A DNA stretch of 10,606 nt. Origin: an uncultured Planctomycetaceae bacterium (GTDB lineage: Bacteria > Planctomycetota > Planctomycetia > Pirellulales > Pirellulaceae). The notes under the pieces were generated by a model that saw only the letters and a program-made list of their open reading frames with translations, did no database searches and had not been told where the DNA came from. The stretch is taken from NCBI GenBank assembly GCA_903927685.1, contig CAIYOB010000830.1, positions 1 through 10,606 on the forward strand, read 5' to 3'. Position numbers and translations under genes: made by a program. Below are positions 1 to 6,019 of the stretch, piece by piece (the stretch's first letter is position 1; every line of letters begins with the position of its first letter).

Positions 1-1299
1 GTTGGCGTGCAGGATCACTTCGTCGTGCACGACCAGCGTTCCCGCGGGGCCGCTATCGGCACGCCAACGTTGTTGGCCCGAATCGCGATCCAGGCAGACC
101 ACCGCATTCTGCGTCTGAAACACGATGCTCTGGCCGGCGACGGCCAACGACAACGGCGCGATTACGCTCGGCTCCGTCATCCACAGGCGTTGGCCGCTCG
201 CCGCGTCGCAGGCCGCAACCACCGCCGCGGTCCCGGCCGGCTGGCCGCGGCGCGCCTTCTTGCTCAGCGGTGCCTCGGCCGCTTCGTCCGCCTGGCGGAT
301 GCACAGATACAGCCGGCCGTCCTGAACCAGGATCTCGTCGGCCCGCTCGGTCGCCGCGTAGGTCATGACCGTTTCGCCGGTTGCGGCATCCAACGCCGTC
401 ACCGGCGCACGATAGCCGAGCGTGACGTAGACCCGGTCGCCGACGGCGACCAGGCGCCGGGCGATGGCGGCTGGCAGCGCCGCGCGTTGACTGCCGATCC
501 GGCGCCAATCCACGGACTCTAACGGTGGATTCCACGCTCGCCAGCCCCAGTCGGCAAGGTCGCGTTTCCACAGCACTACGCCGTTGAACGCGTCCCGAGC
601 GATCAGCCTCCACTGGTCGGGAATCCGCGGGTCGAAGACGCCGGTCGGCCCTTCGTCGAAGATGCAGAACAGCCGGCCCTGCGCGGATACCATGGCGTTC
701 AGGCTCGAGTGGTATTCATGGCTGCGACTCCACAGCGGTCGATCCAGCCACTGGAGCCGCCCGGGCGTGGCCACGACGCGATCGTGCGCGACGGCATTGT
801 TGCTGGCATCGTGCAAGTAATGCGTCCACTCGTCGATTTCCGCAGGCCAGGGTTTGACTAGTTTGTCCGCGGGCAGAGGTTCGTGGTCCGTGGTGAGGAC
901 GACCGCGACGCCGCCGGGAACCAGGACGCGGAGGAGTTCCTCCCGGGCCACGGACGCCGGACGGCTGACCACGATCAGGTTGGCCAGGTTGTTCGCGTAC
1001 GGCAGTCGCTCGCCCGACCACCGCTGGACGGAGACCGGCCCGGACAAGCCAAGGGCCTGGATGTGCCTTCTCGCCGCTGCGACGTTCTTCGCGTCTTCGT
1101 CCAGGCCTTGGACGATCCAGCTACCTCCGGCGCGCAGCGCCGCGGTCAGCGTCCCGTCGCCGCAGCCGACGTGGACGACGAGGCCGCCTGCGACGCCGGA
1201 GCCAGAGAGGATTCGTTCCGCCACGGCCTCGGCCGCGGTGCCCGGGGCGGGAAACAACAGGGCCACGGACAGGAACAGGACTCCGGTGCTCCGTTTCAT
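1..1299 (-). CDS. Exported methyltransferase-like / PQQ-type beta-propeller fusion protein (3' end beyond window)
   Basis: The frame is open from an ATG at 1299 to base 1, giving 433 residues without a stop, so the C-terminus lies outside the window. The first ~23 residues are a basic start, a hydrophobic run and small residues ending TAAEA, which reads as a Sec signal peptide. Residues 40-135 look like a class I SAM-methyltransferase core: VHVGCGDGT (motif I, 43-50), an acidic end of strand 2 at D67, and VLVPGGVAVVLT (126-136) as the late strand. A linker with EIDEWTHYLHDASNN (154-168) follows; it is a phrase I associate with planctomycete PQQ-propeller proteins. Propeller-type blades follow, with D-A-x-G-x-x-x-W or similar at 236-244, 305-314, 366-373 and 405-412. 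The start lies one base past the upstream gene's stop, with AGGA ten bases upstream. Substrate and any true methylation activity are unknown. Confidence is high for the gene and architecture, low for the reaction. Confidence 0.85.
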   Translation of the reverse strand, partial: MKRSTGVLFLSVALLFPAPGTAAEAVAERILSGSGVAGGLVVHVGCGDGTLTAALRAGGSWIVQGLDEDAKNVAAARRHIQALGLSGPVSVQRWSGERLPYANNLANLIVVSRPASVAREELLRVLVPGGVAVVLTTDHEPLPADKLVKPWPAEIDEWTHYLHDASNNAVAHDRVVATPGRLQWLDRPLWSRSHEYHSSLNAMVSAQGRLFCIFDEGPTGVFDPRIPDQWRLIARDAFNGVVLWKRDLADWGWRAWNPPLESVDWRRIGSQRAALPAAIARRLVAVGDRVYVTLGYRAPVTALDAATGETVMTYAATERADEILVQDGRLYLCIRQADEAAEAPLSKKARRGQPAGTAAVVAACDAASGQRLWMTEPSVIAPLSLAVAGQSIVFQTQNAVVCLDRDSGQQRWRADSGPAGTLVVHDEVILHAN

Positions 1300-1300
1300 T

Positions 1301-3283
1301 TCAGGTCTTTCCTGCCAGTGCGGGTTCCAGGTGCCTGCCGATGCACTCCCGCAGTTGTGCGGGGTCGGTTGTATTAAGCCGCTTCAGCACGCACTGCCAG
1401 CGATGGGCAAAATTGCCTTCCTGGCGGACGTGCCGCAGGTGGAACAGGTTATCAAAGGCATGGGGGTCCTCCCGGTATTCGCCCTGGATGCTGACAAACC
1501 GCTCCATCAGGGAATCCAGGTACAGGCGGGCGAAGCCCGCGGGATCGGGCAGCTCCCTCTGACGGCGAAGCACGGGACGCGCGTAGGCGTACCCGAACCG
1601 GCACAGGGGCTGGTCGTAGTGCCAGAACGAGCCGGTGTGGTGCATCACGACCAGGTCATCCAGCCGCCCGTCCTTCTCGACCAGCACCTCGTCGCCGTCG
1701 TCGAAAAACACGATTAGTTCCTCGTCGGGAAAGCCTTCCGTGGCCCCATCTCCGCGTCCCACGATCAGGTTCGAAGCGGCCGCGCGGCCGAGCAGGACGG
1801 CGAGGCAGTCCGCATAACCGGGGCGCTGCAAGCGGTCACCGCCGATACTGTCGCTGGCGAACCCCGGCACATAGCTGCGCTCGAAATAGGGCGTCCAGAT
1901 GGGCGTGCCTTTGAAGGCGGCTTTCGTGCCTTCGTACAACTCGCTGATCTTGCCAATCCGCACCGGGCCGAACAGGTTCATACCCAGCCGTCGGCAGCCC
2001 AGATAGCGGTCCTGGGTGTACTCCATGTACTCCTCAGTCTCGAACATGGCCGCTTCCGGCGACTTGCCGCGGTCCAGACGGTAGGTCATATCCCATTTCT
2101 GCATCCGCAGCATGTGAACTTGCCCATGCGTCTCGCTGGCCCGCTTGGTGGCCACGACGTACACGTCGCGGCGGCCGCGTTCGGCGCGGTGGGCGCGGGA
2201 CAGCGATTCATTGATCCAGCCGACGTTGATGTGCTCCAGATCGCCATAGTCGCGGACAAAGTTCAGGATGATGGCCTTGGCCCGGCGGTTCTCGTGCCGG
2301 TTGACGCCCGCCAATTCCGCCGGAGTGCCGCGGTCGAAGACCGAGTCGAAGTCCACGTGGCCCCGCTTGATACGCCCGCCCGGCAGCCACTTGATGTGCT
2401 TGCGGAACTCCCGGCCCAACCCCAGCCGTTCTTCGGGCTCCGCCGCGTGATCCTCCAGCGGATAGAGGGCGTCATAAATCTTGTCCTGCCACTCCTTGAC
2501 CAACGGGTCATCCGACCGCAGGTGAGGCGAAACCGTCTGTTCAAACTGGTCGCACAGCCGCGCGTGCTCGGCCCGCAGGGCCGCTTCGTCAGCGGGGAAG
2601 TTCGCCGCGGAGAACGCCTCGCGCAGCGCGTCTCCACCGAGAAAGAAGTTCAGTTCGAGTGCGTACCGCTTGTTGCGCAGCTGGCAATACGTCTGGATTT
2701 CCAGCAGATGTTGGCGCAGTTCCGTGATATTCAGGTGAGCCAACTGGCGGAACTCGTTCAACGTCAGGTACCGCGTTCCCGTCGGCGGGCTGTGGTAGTA
2801 GATCGCCCGGCCCCCGATCTTCATGCGGGCGTCCCGCGTCCGGGCATTCATGTCCTCCGTCGTGACCGCATCCGAGGCGATGCGCCACAATTCGCCCCGC
2901 GTGGTCAACGCCTCGAAGATCGTGCCGTCGGCGGCCAGCAGAAAACGGACCCGGGCTTTGTGCACCAGGCTCTGCAGCAGTTCGTCCGCACGCAACACCC
3001 GCTCGATCTGAGTCGGGTCGGGGCGGATCAGCACCAGGTCGGACTGGACGATCAGGTCGACTCCGGCATCCCAAATCCGCCAGCGTTCGTCCTCCGTCAA
3101 CAAGTCGGCGTTCGCGGCCCGCCGCTGCCCATTCAGATACTCACAGTACGCCTCCCGATTCTCCGCGTGCGTCCTGCCCTCCGTGACCAGAACCCACGTG
3201 TCCGGAAAGATGGTTGCCACGCGCGGCTCAAAGACCGTTCCCCCCGACGCGTACAACGACGGCCCGATACGTTCCAACGGCAT
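1301..3283 (-). CDS. Uncharacterised 660-residue cytoplasmic protein, possibly kinase-like
   Basis: The start ATG at 3283 is chosen because AAAGGAGG sits five bases upstream; a longer frame from a TTG at 3337 lacks such a site. There is no signal peptide or membrane segment, so it should be cytoplasmic. I do not recognise the family. The protein is rich in charged and aromatic residues. A middle part (about 190-290) looks helical. The C-terminal half has landmarks that could form a protein-kinase-like core: a lysine in HMLRMQKWD (K396), a glutamate-rich helix start FETEEY (E415-E418), an asparagine in ASNLIVGRGD (N505), then a hydrophobic strand ending FFDDGDE (D528, D529, D531). Soon after comes an unusual aromatic and histidine-rich stretch VVMHHTGSFWHYDQP. 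The kinase idea is inference only, since there is no HRD motif. The stop overlaps nothing but lies one base before the next ATG, so the two proteins are probably made together. Confidence 0.85.
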   Translation of the reverse strand: MPLERIGPSLYASGGTVFEPRVATIFPDTWVLVTEGRTHAENREAYCEYLNGQRRAANADLLTEDERWRIWDAGVDLIVQSDLVLIRPDPTQIERVLRADELLQSLVHKARVRFLLAADGTIFEALTTRGELWRIASDAVTTEDMNARTRDARMKIGGRAIYYHSPPTGTRYLTLNEFRQLAHLNITELRQHLLEIQTYCQLRNKRYALELNFFLGGDALREAFSAANFPADEAALRAEHARLCDQFEQTVSPHLRSDDPLVKEWQDKIYDALYPLEDHAAEPEERLGLGREFRKHIKWLPGGRIKRGHVDFDSVFDRGTPAELAGVNRHENRRAKAIILNFVRDYGDLEHINVGWINESLSRAHRAERGRRDVYVVATKRASETHGQVHMLRMQKWDMTYRLDRGKSPEAAMFETEEYMEYTQDRYLGCRRLGMNLFGPVRIGKISELYEGTKAAFKGTPIWTPYFERSYVPGFASDSIGGDRLQRPGYADCLAVLLGRAAASNLIVGRGDGATEGFPDEELIVFFDDGDEVLVEKDGRLDDLVVMHHTGSFWHYDQPLCRFGYAYARPVLRRQRELPDPAGFARLYLDSLMERFVSIQGEYREDPHAFDNLFHLRHVRQEGNFAHRWQCVLKRLNTTDPAQLRECIGRHLEPALAGKT

Positions 3284-3288
3284 GCCTT

Positions 3289-3296
3289 CCTCCTTT
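3289..3296 (-). promoter_or_regulatory. Strong Shine-Dalgarno site of the 660-residue protein
   Basis: On the minus strand the sequence AAAGGAGG ends five bases before the ATG at 3283. It is the best ribosome binding site in the left half of the window, and it decides the start over the upstream TTG at 3337. Confidence 0.8.
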
Positions 3297-3333
3297 GTCC
3301 TGAACAACCTGGACCCGGACCTGCCCCACCCCT

Positions 3334-3374
3334 GCAAAGTCCCGCTTTGCCGGCAAATTCGCGGGCATCTGCCC
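3334..3374. repeat. Two small hairpins in the leader of the 660-residue protein
   Basis: GCAAAG (3334-3339) and CTTTGC (3345-3350) form a perfect 6-bp stem with the loop TCCCG. Just beyond it, GGGC (3363-3366) and GCCC (3371-3374) form a 4-bp stem with the loop ATCT. They lie 51 to 91 bases upstream of the start codon at 3283 and directly beside the large inverted repeat at 3376-3452. No T-run follows on either strand, so they are not typical intrinsic terminators. They may be remnants of dispersed palindromic repeats or parts of a structured leader. Confidence 0.5.
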
Positions 3375-3375
3375 T

Positions 3376-3452
3376 GTTGGAGTTCACGCTACAGCGTGTC
3401 CGGACGGCCAAGCCGGCCGGCGAACAAGACACGCTGAAGTGTGAACTCCAAC
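3376..3452. repeat. 25-bp inverted repeat, REP-like palindromic element
   Basis: The left arm (3376-3400) and the complement of the right arm (3428-3452) agree at 23 of 25 positions, starting GTTGGAGTTCAC and ending CAGCGTGTC. The spacer is 27 bases and contains the palindrome GCCGGCCGGC (3412-3421). Each arm is also a small hairpin by itself: CACGCT-AC-AGCGTG in the left arm, a weaker form in the right. The element lies 34 bases past the lipoprotein stop. Similar arms occur, to my memory, between genes in other planctomycete genomes, which points to a dispersed REP/MITE-like element, not a gene-specific signal. It could still act as a transcript-end barrier. Confidence 0.75.
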
Positions 3453-3486
3453 GAGGTTGCTACCTTGACCGGTGTGGACGCGGTCC

Positions 3487-4398
3487 TTACCGCCGTGAGC
3501 GGTCGATCGTTTCCAGCAAGGGATTGCGCAAGCTCGAATCGGTGACCTTGTCGGCCGCGTTTTCCGCCTGCTGCAGAGCCCTCTGCGCGTCGGGGCGGCG
3601 ACTCGCCGCCTTGTATTGGTCGCTCAAGTGGATCCAGGCGTACGACCGGCTCATCGGGTCCGGAATCTCGCCGATCAGCTTTTCGGCTTCCAGGAATGTC
3701 GCCTGCGCCTCGTCCGTCTTGCCCATCTTGCTCAGCGTGGCGGCCCCGCTGGCGACCCCATCCGCCCGCTTGCGGACGTCATCCAATCCCCGCGCGGCAG
3801 CCAACGACTTGTCGGACACGCCTTTTGCCCGCTCGGCCAGTTCCAGTTGATGACAGGTCAAGGCGACTTCCAGCAGGGCGTCGATCCGGCCCTCGGGCCG
3901 GGAAATGCCGTCAGCGATCTCCTCGCTGGTCTTCAGGTACGCCGTGGCGATATCCGTGTTCTTCAGGTGCTTGCCGTACGTATAGGCCATCCGCGTCAAG
4001 GCGGTGACTTTGAGTTCCGGCTCCTCAATCCCGTCCGCCGCAGTGCTGACTTCGCGGAGCAGGCTCTTGCATTCGCCCATCCGATCCGCGCGGCCCAACG
4101 CCTCGGCGACGCGGTTCAAGGCTAGTGCTTTGGGCTTCGCGTCGCCGATCCTCTTGGCCGCATCCGCCGCCGAACTGAGCGATTGCTCCATGCCGAGCAC
4201 GTCGCCCGCTTGGCGCTGCCGCTCGGCGATCGTCAGCAATTGACTGGCCCGCGCCGCGAGGTCCGGCTCGGTCATCGCCTTGCGGTACTGGTCATCCAGC
4301 GAAACGCCGGACGACTTCTTCTTGGTCCCGCCGCCACAACCCGAGACCGTCGTACCAACCAGCAGCAGGACAAGGAGCGCTAAGCGGAATCGAAACAT
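3487..4398 (-). CDS. Lipoprotein with TPR-like helical repeats
   Basis: The 303-residue product begins with a basic start, a leucine/valine-rich hydrophobic core and the lipobox VSGC, giving a lipid-modified cysteine at position 21. A glycine, lysine and serine-rich linker follows. The rest is almost all amphipathic helix pairs in loose repeats of about 35-40 residues, with recurring patterns such as A..QA/A..L.....A...A..I.D (about 38-300). This is typical of TPR-like solenoids that hold protein partners. No catalytic motif is visible. It starts 32 bp after the dapL stop on the same strand, with only a weak ribosome binding site, so a shared transcript with dapL is likely. A functional link to lysine synthesis is not implied. 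The name of the repeat family is uncertain; the lipoprotein call is firm. Confidence 0.85.
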   Translation of the reverse strand: MFRFRLALLVLLLVGTTVSGCGGGTKKKSSGVSLDDQYRKAMTEPDLAARASQLLTIAERQRQAGDVLGMEQSLSSAADAAKRIGDAKPKALALNRVAEALGRADRMGECKSLLREVSTAADGIEEPELKVTALTRMAYTYGKHLKNTDIATAYLKTSEEIADGISRPEGRIDALLEVALTCHQLELAERAKGVSDKSLAAARGLDDVRKRADGVASGAATLSKMGKTDEAQATFLEAEKLIGEIPDPMSRSYAWIHLSDQYKAASRRPDAQRALQQAENAADKVTDSSLRNPLLETIDRSRR

Positions 4399-4430
4399 GG
4401 CAGCATCTCACTTCGGTCAAGCGGCCCGAC

Positions 4431-5663
4431 CTAAAACACCAAGCCCAGTCCCTGGAGGCGGGTCACGGTTTCGGCCATCAAGGCATCTTCGGCAGCTTCG
4501 TCCGCCGCCTCGTACGTCACCGAGAATCGCAGGTACGCCCCGGCGTCGTCCCACGGCACGGTGACGATGGAATGCTGGGTGATCAGGTACTGGCTGGCCG
4601 CCTCGGCAGTCTCAAACGCCTGGCCGCCCTGCAGGCCCCGCGGGGCACGGGTGTACAGAAAGTACGAGCCGCCGGGCATCCGGCACGCAAAACCGCAACG
4701 GCTCAAGGCCTGGACCAGTTTCGTCATTCGCCGGCGATACTTCTCGCGGATCTGCACCGGAATCGAATCGTCGTCCAGGGCCGTCAGGGCCGCCTTCTGA
4801 ATGGCGATGAACTGTCCCGAATCGGAATTGTCTTTGACGTCGGCCAACGCCTGAACCAGCCGCTCGTGGCCGCAGACCCAGCCGAGCCGCCAGCCGATCA
4901 TGTTGAAGCCTTTGGACAGCGAATGAACTTCGACGCCCACGTCCTTGGCCCCTGGCACAGACAGGAAACTGAGCGGCTGGCCCGAGAACGTCAACAGGAT
5001 GTGCGCGGCGTCCTGCACGACCACGATCTGGTTCGCCTTGGCAAATTCGATCACCTGCTCGTAGAACTCCCGCGTCGCCACCTTGCCGGTTGGGCTGTTC
5101 GGATAGTTCAGCACCAGCAGCTTGGCCCGCTGCCGCACGTCGGCGGGAATCGCCTGGAGGTCGGGCAGGAAGTCGTTTTCCGCCAGCAACGGCAGTTTGT
5201 AAACGGAGCCGCCATAGTACCTCGTATGCGTGCCGGCCACCGGATAACCAGGCACCGTCATCAGCGTGATATCGCCAGGATTGATGAAGCACGCCGGCAG
5301 CATTGCCAGGGCGGGCTTCGAGCCGATGCAATGATTGACTTCCCGGGCCGGATCCAGTTGCACGCCGAAGTTGCGCAGCATGAACCGCGCGACGGCTTCC
5401 TTGAACGGGGCGATCCCATTGTCCGCGTAACCACGGTTCTCCGGGCGGCTGATCTCCTCCGCCATCCGCTGGCGGACGTTGGAGGGAGCCATTTCGTCGT
5501 TCTCGCCGATCCCAAAGTCCAGGAGTTGCCGCTCCGGATGATCGGCCAACGCCTTGCGCTTGGCGCGTTTGATCTTCTCAAACTTGTAGATCTCGGTGCC
5601 CTTGCCGTAATTCACACCACCGATTCGCTCGGCGAACAGCTGCTGAAAATAGGGGTCGCTCAT
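4431..5663 (-). CDS. dapL: LL-diaminopimelate aminotransferase
   Basis: This is a PLP enzyme of fold type I that converts tetrahydrodipicolinate with glutamate directly to LL-diaminopimelate. It bypasses the acylated intermediates of the usual DAP/lysine route and supplies lysine and peptidoglycan precursors in the cytoplasm. The 410-residue length fits the family. Visible landmarks are FGIGENDEMAP (50-60), RGYADNG (77-83), NYPNSPTG (186-193), the acid D218 facing the pyridine nitrogen, the Schiff-base lysine K251 in HSLSKGFNM, and R379 in YLRFSV, which should bind the substrate carboxylate. The N-terminus MSDPYFQQLFAERIGG with YGKGTEIYKFEKIK matches what I recall of planctomycete DapL, so the ATG at 5663 is accepted although its ribosome site is weak. 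The residue three after D218 is His221, where most relatives have Tyr. A related aminotransferase with another substrate is a minor alternative. Confidence 0.85.
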   Translation of the reverse strand: MSDPYFQQLFAERIGGVNYGKGTEIYKFEKIKRAKRKALADHPERQLLDFGIGENDEMAPSNVRQRMAEEISRPENRGYADNGIAPFKEAVARFMLRNFGVQLDPAREVNHCIGSKPALAMLPACFINPGDITLMTVPGYPVAGTHTRYYGGSVYKLPLLAENDFLPDLQAIPADVRQRAKLLVLNYPNSPTGKVATREFYEQVIEFAKANQIVVVQDAAHILLTFSGQPLSFLSVPGAKDVGVEVHSLSKGFNMIGWRLGWVCGHERLVQALADVKDNSDSGQFIAIQKAALTALDDDSIPVQIREKYRRRMTKLVQALSRCGFACRMPGGSYFLYTRAPRGLQGGQAFETAEAASQYLITQHSIVTVPWDDAGAYLRFSVTYEAADEAAEDALMAETVTRLQGLGLVF

Positions 5664-5792
5664 GGTTGCTGCTTTTGAGACTCCTGGACTTCACGCCGGT
5701 CTGAGTATTTTCGACGAAACGACAGCCCATAGCGTAATCGACATGCTTCGGCTGCGACAAGCCCACAGCCGGTTTGTGACGGCGCAAAGTCA

Positions 5793-5869
5793 CGGTGGCT
5801 GGGGGCGCCGCCGGATGGCTAGGGTGCCGCCGGGTGGCTAGGGTGCCGCCGGGTGGCTGGGGTCGAGTG
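5793..5869. repeat. Tandem array of four 19-20 bp units
   Basis: Units begin at about 5793, 5813, 5832 and 5851. Units two and three, GGATGGCTAGGGTGCCGCC and GGGTGGCTAGGGTGCCGCC, differ at one base. The first has one extra base and two or three changes. The fourth keeps GGGTGGCTGGGGT and then runs into the dispersed repeat. The array may have arisen by slippage or repeated copying of the dispersed element's left end. The spacing is too short and regular for a CRISPR array. Confidence 0.8.
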
Positions 5870-5885
5870 CAGCGAGCCCCCCAGT
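5851..5885. repeat. Dispersed palindromic repeat, copy 1
   Basis: It starts GGGTGGCTGGGGTCGAGTGC and ends AGCGAGCCCCCCAGT. It matches 9595-9628 at every position except one extra C in the C-run. CTGGGG (5857-5862) pairs with CCCCAG (5879-5884), and TCG pairs with CGA inside. I recall closely similar sequences as intergenic repeats in planctomycetes, with no known transposase. Confidence 0.8.
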
Positions 5886-6007
5886 TGCCGCCTCGCCACC
5901 TCGCCGTGCTCGACCTCCGCCATTTCGGCGCGAACGACGGCTCGCACACCACTCGCGTCCCCACATCGCTCGTGGTACAAACGGGGCGAAACATCCAGCA
6001 TTGGAAC

Positions 6008-6012
6008 AGGAG
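6008..6012 (+). promoter_or_regulatory. Shine-Dalgarno site that sets the BNR_4 start
   Basis: AGGAG lies seven bases before the ATG at 6020. It supports this start, which opens directly into a signal peptide, over any upstream start in the same open frame. Confidence 0.7.
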
Positions 6013-6019
6013 CAACGAG

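Larger units (their letters stand above)
5664..6019. other. Divergent intergenic region between dapL and the BNR_4 gene
   Basis: This 356-bp stretch must hold the promoters of both divergent transcripts, but I see no convincing -35/-10 pair. The part next to dapL (5664-5760) is the least GC-rich and has AAAATACT on the minus strand as a weak -10 candidate. A short inverted pair GTGAC-N8-GTCAC lies at 5776-5793. The middle is taken by the tandem and dispersed repeats described separately. The stretch 5886-6007 has no obvious structure. An open frame runs through from about 5795 into the BNR_4 gene, but it translates the repeats and precedes a clear signal peptide, so I do not count it as coding. 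Confidence 0.6.

Noticed and set aside
3284..3337. Longer start (TTG at 3337) for the 660-residue protein
   Set aside because: The ATG at 3283 has a near-perfect ribosome binding site, and the extension runs through the first hairpin of the leader.
2114..3850. Long open frame on the plus strand (578 residues) opposite the 660-residue gene and the lipoprotein
   Set aside because: It is antisense to two well-supported genes with good starts, spans their intergenic repeat, has no recognisable domain and has the proline/arginine/glutamine-rich make-up typical of shadow frames in GC-rich DNA.
4572..5678. Open plus-strand frame of 368 residues opposite dapL
   Set aside because: The opposite strand is a clear aminotransferase with all motifs in place; the antisense product shows no motif or ribosome site.
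5793..5869. Tandem units considered as a CRISPR array
   Set aside because: Units are 19-20 bp and contiguous with no variable spacers, and no cas gene is near.
5795..6019. N-terminal extension of the BNR_4 protein back to a GTG at 5795
   Set aside because: It would translate the tandem and dispersed repeats and place a signal peptide in the middle of the protein. The ATG at 6020 has AGGAG seven bases upstream and opens directly into the signal peptide.
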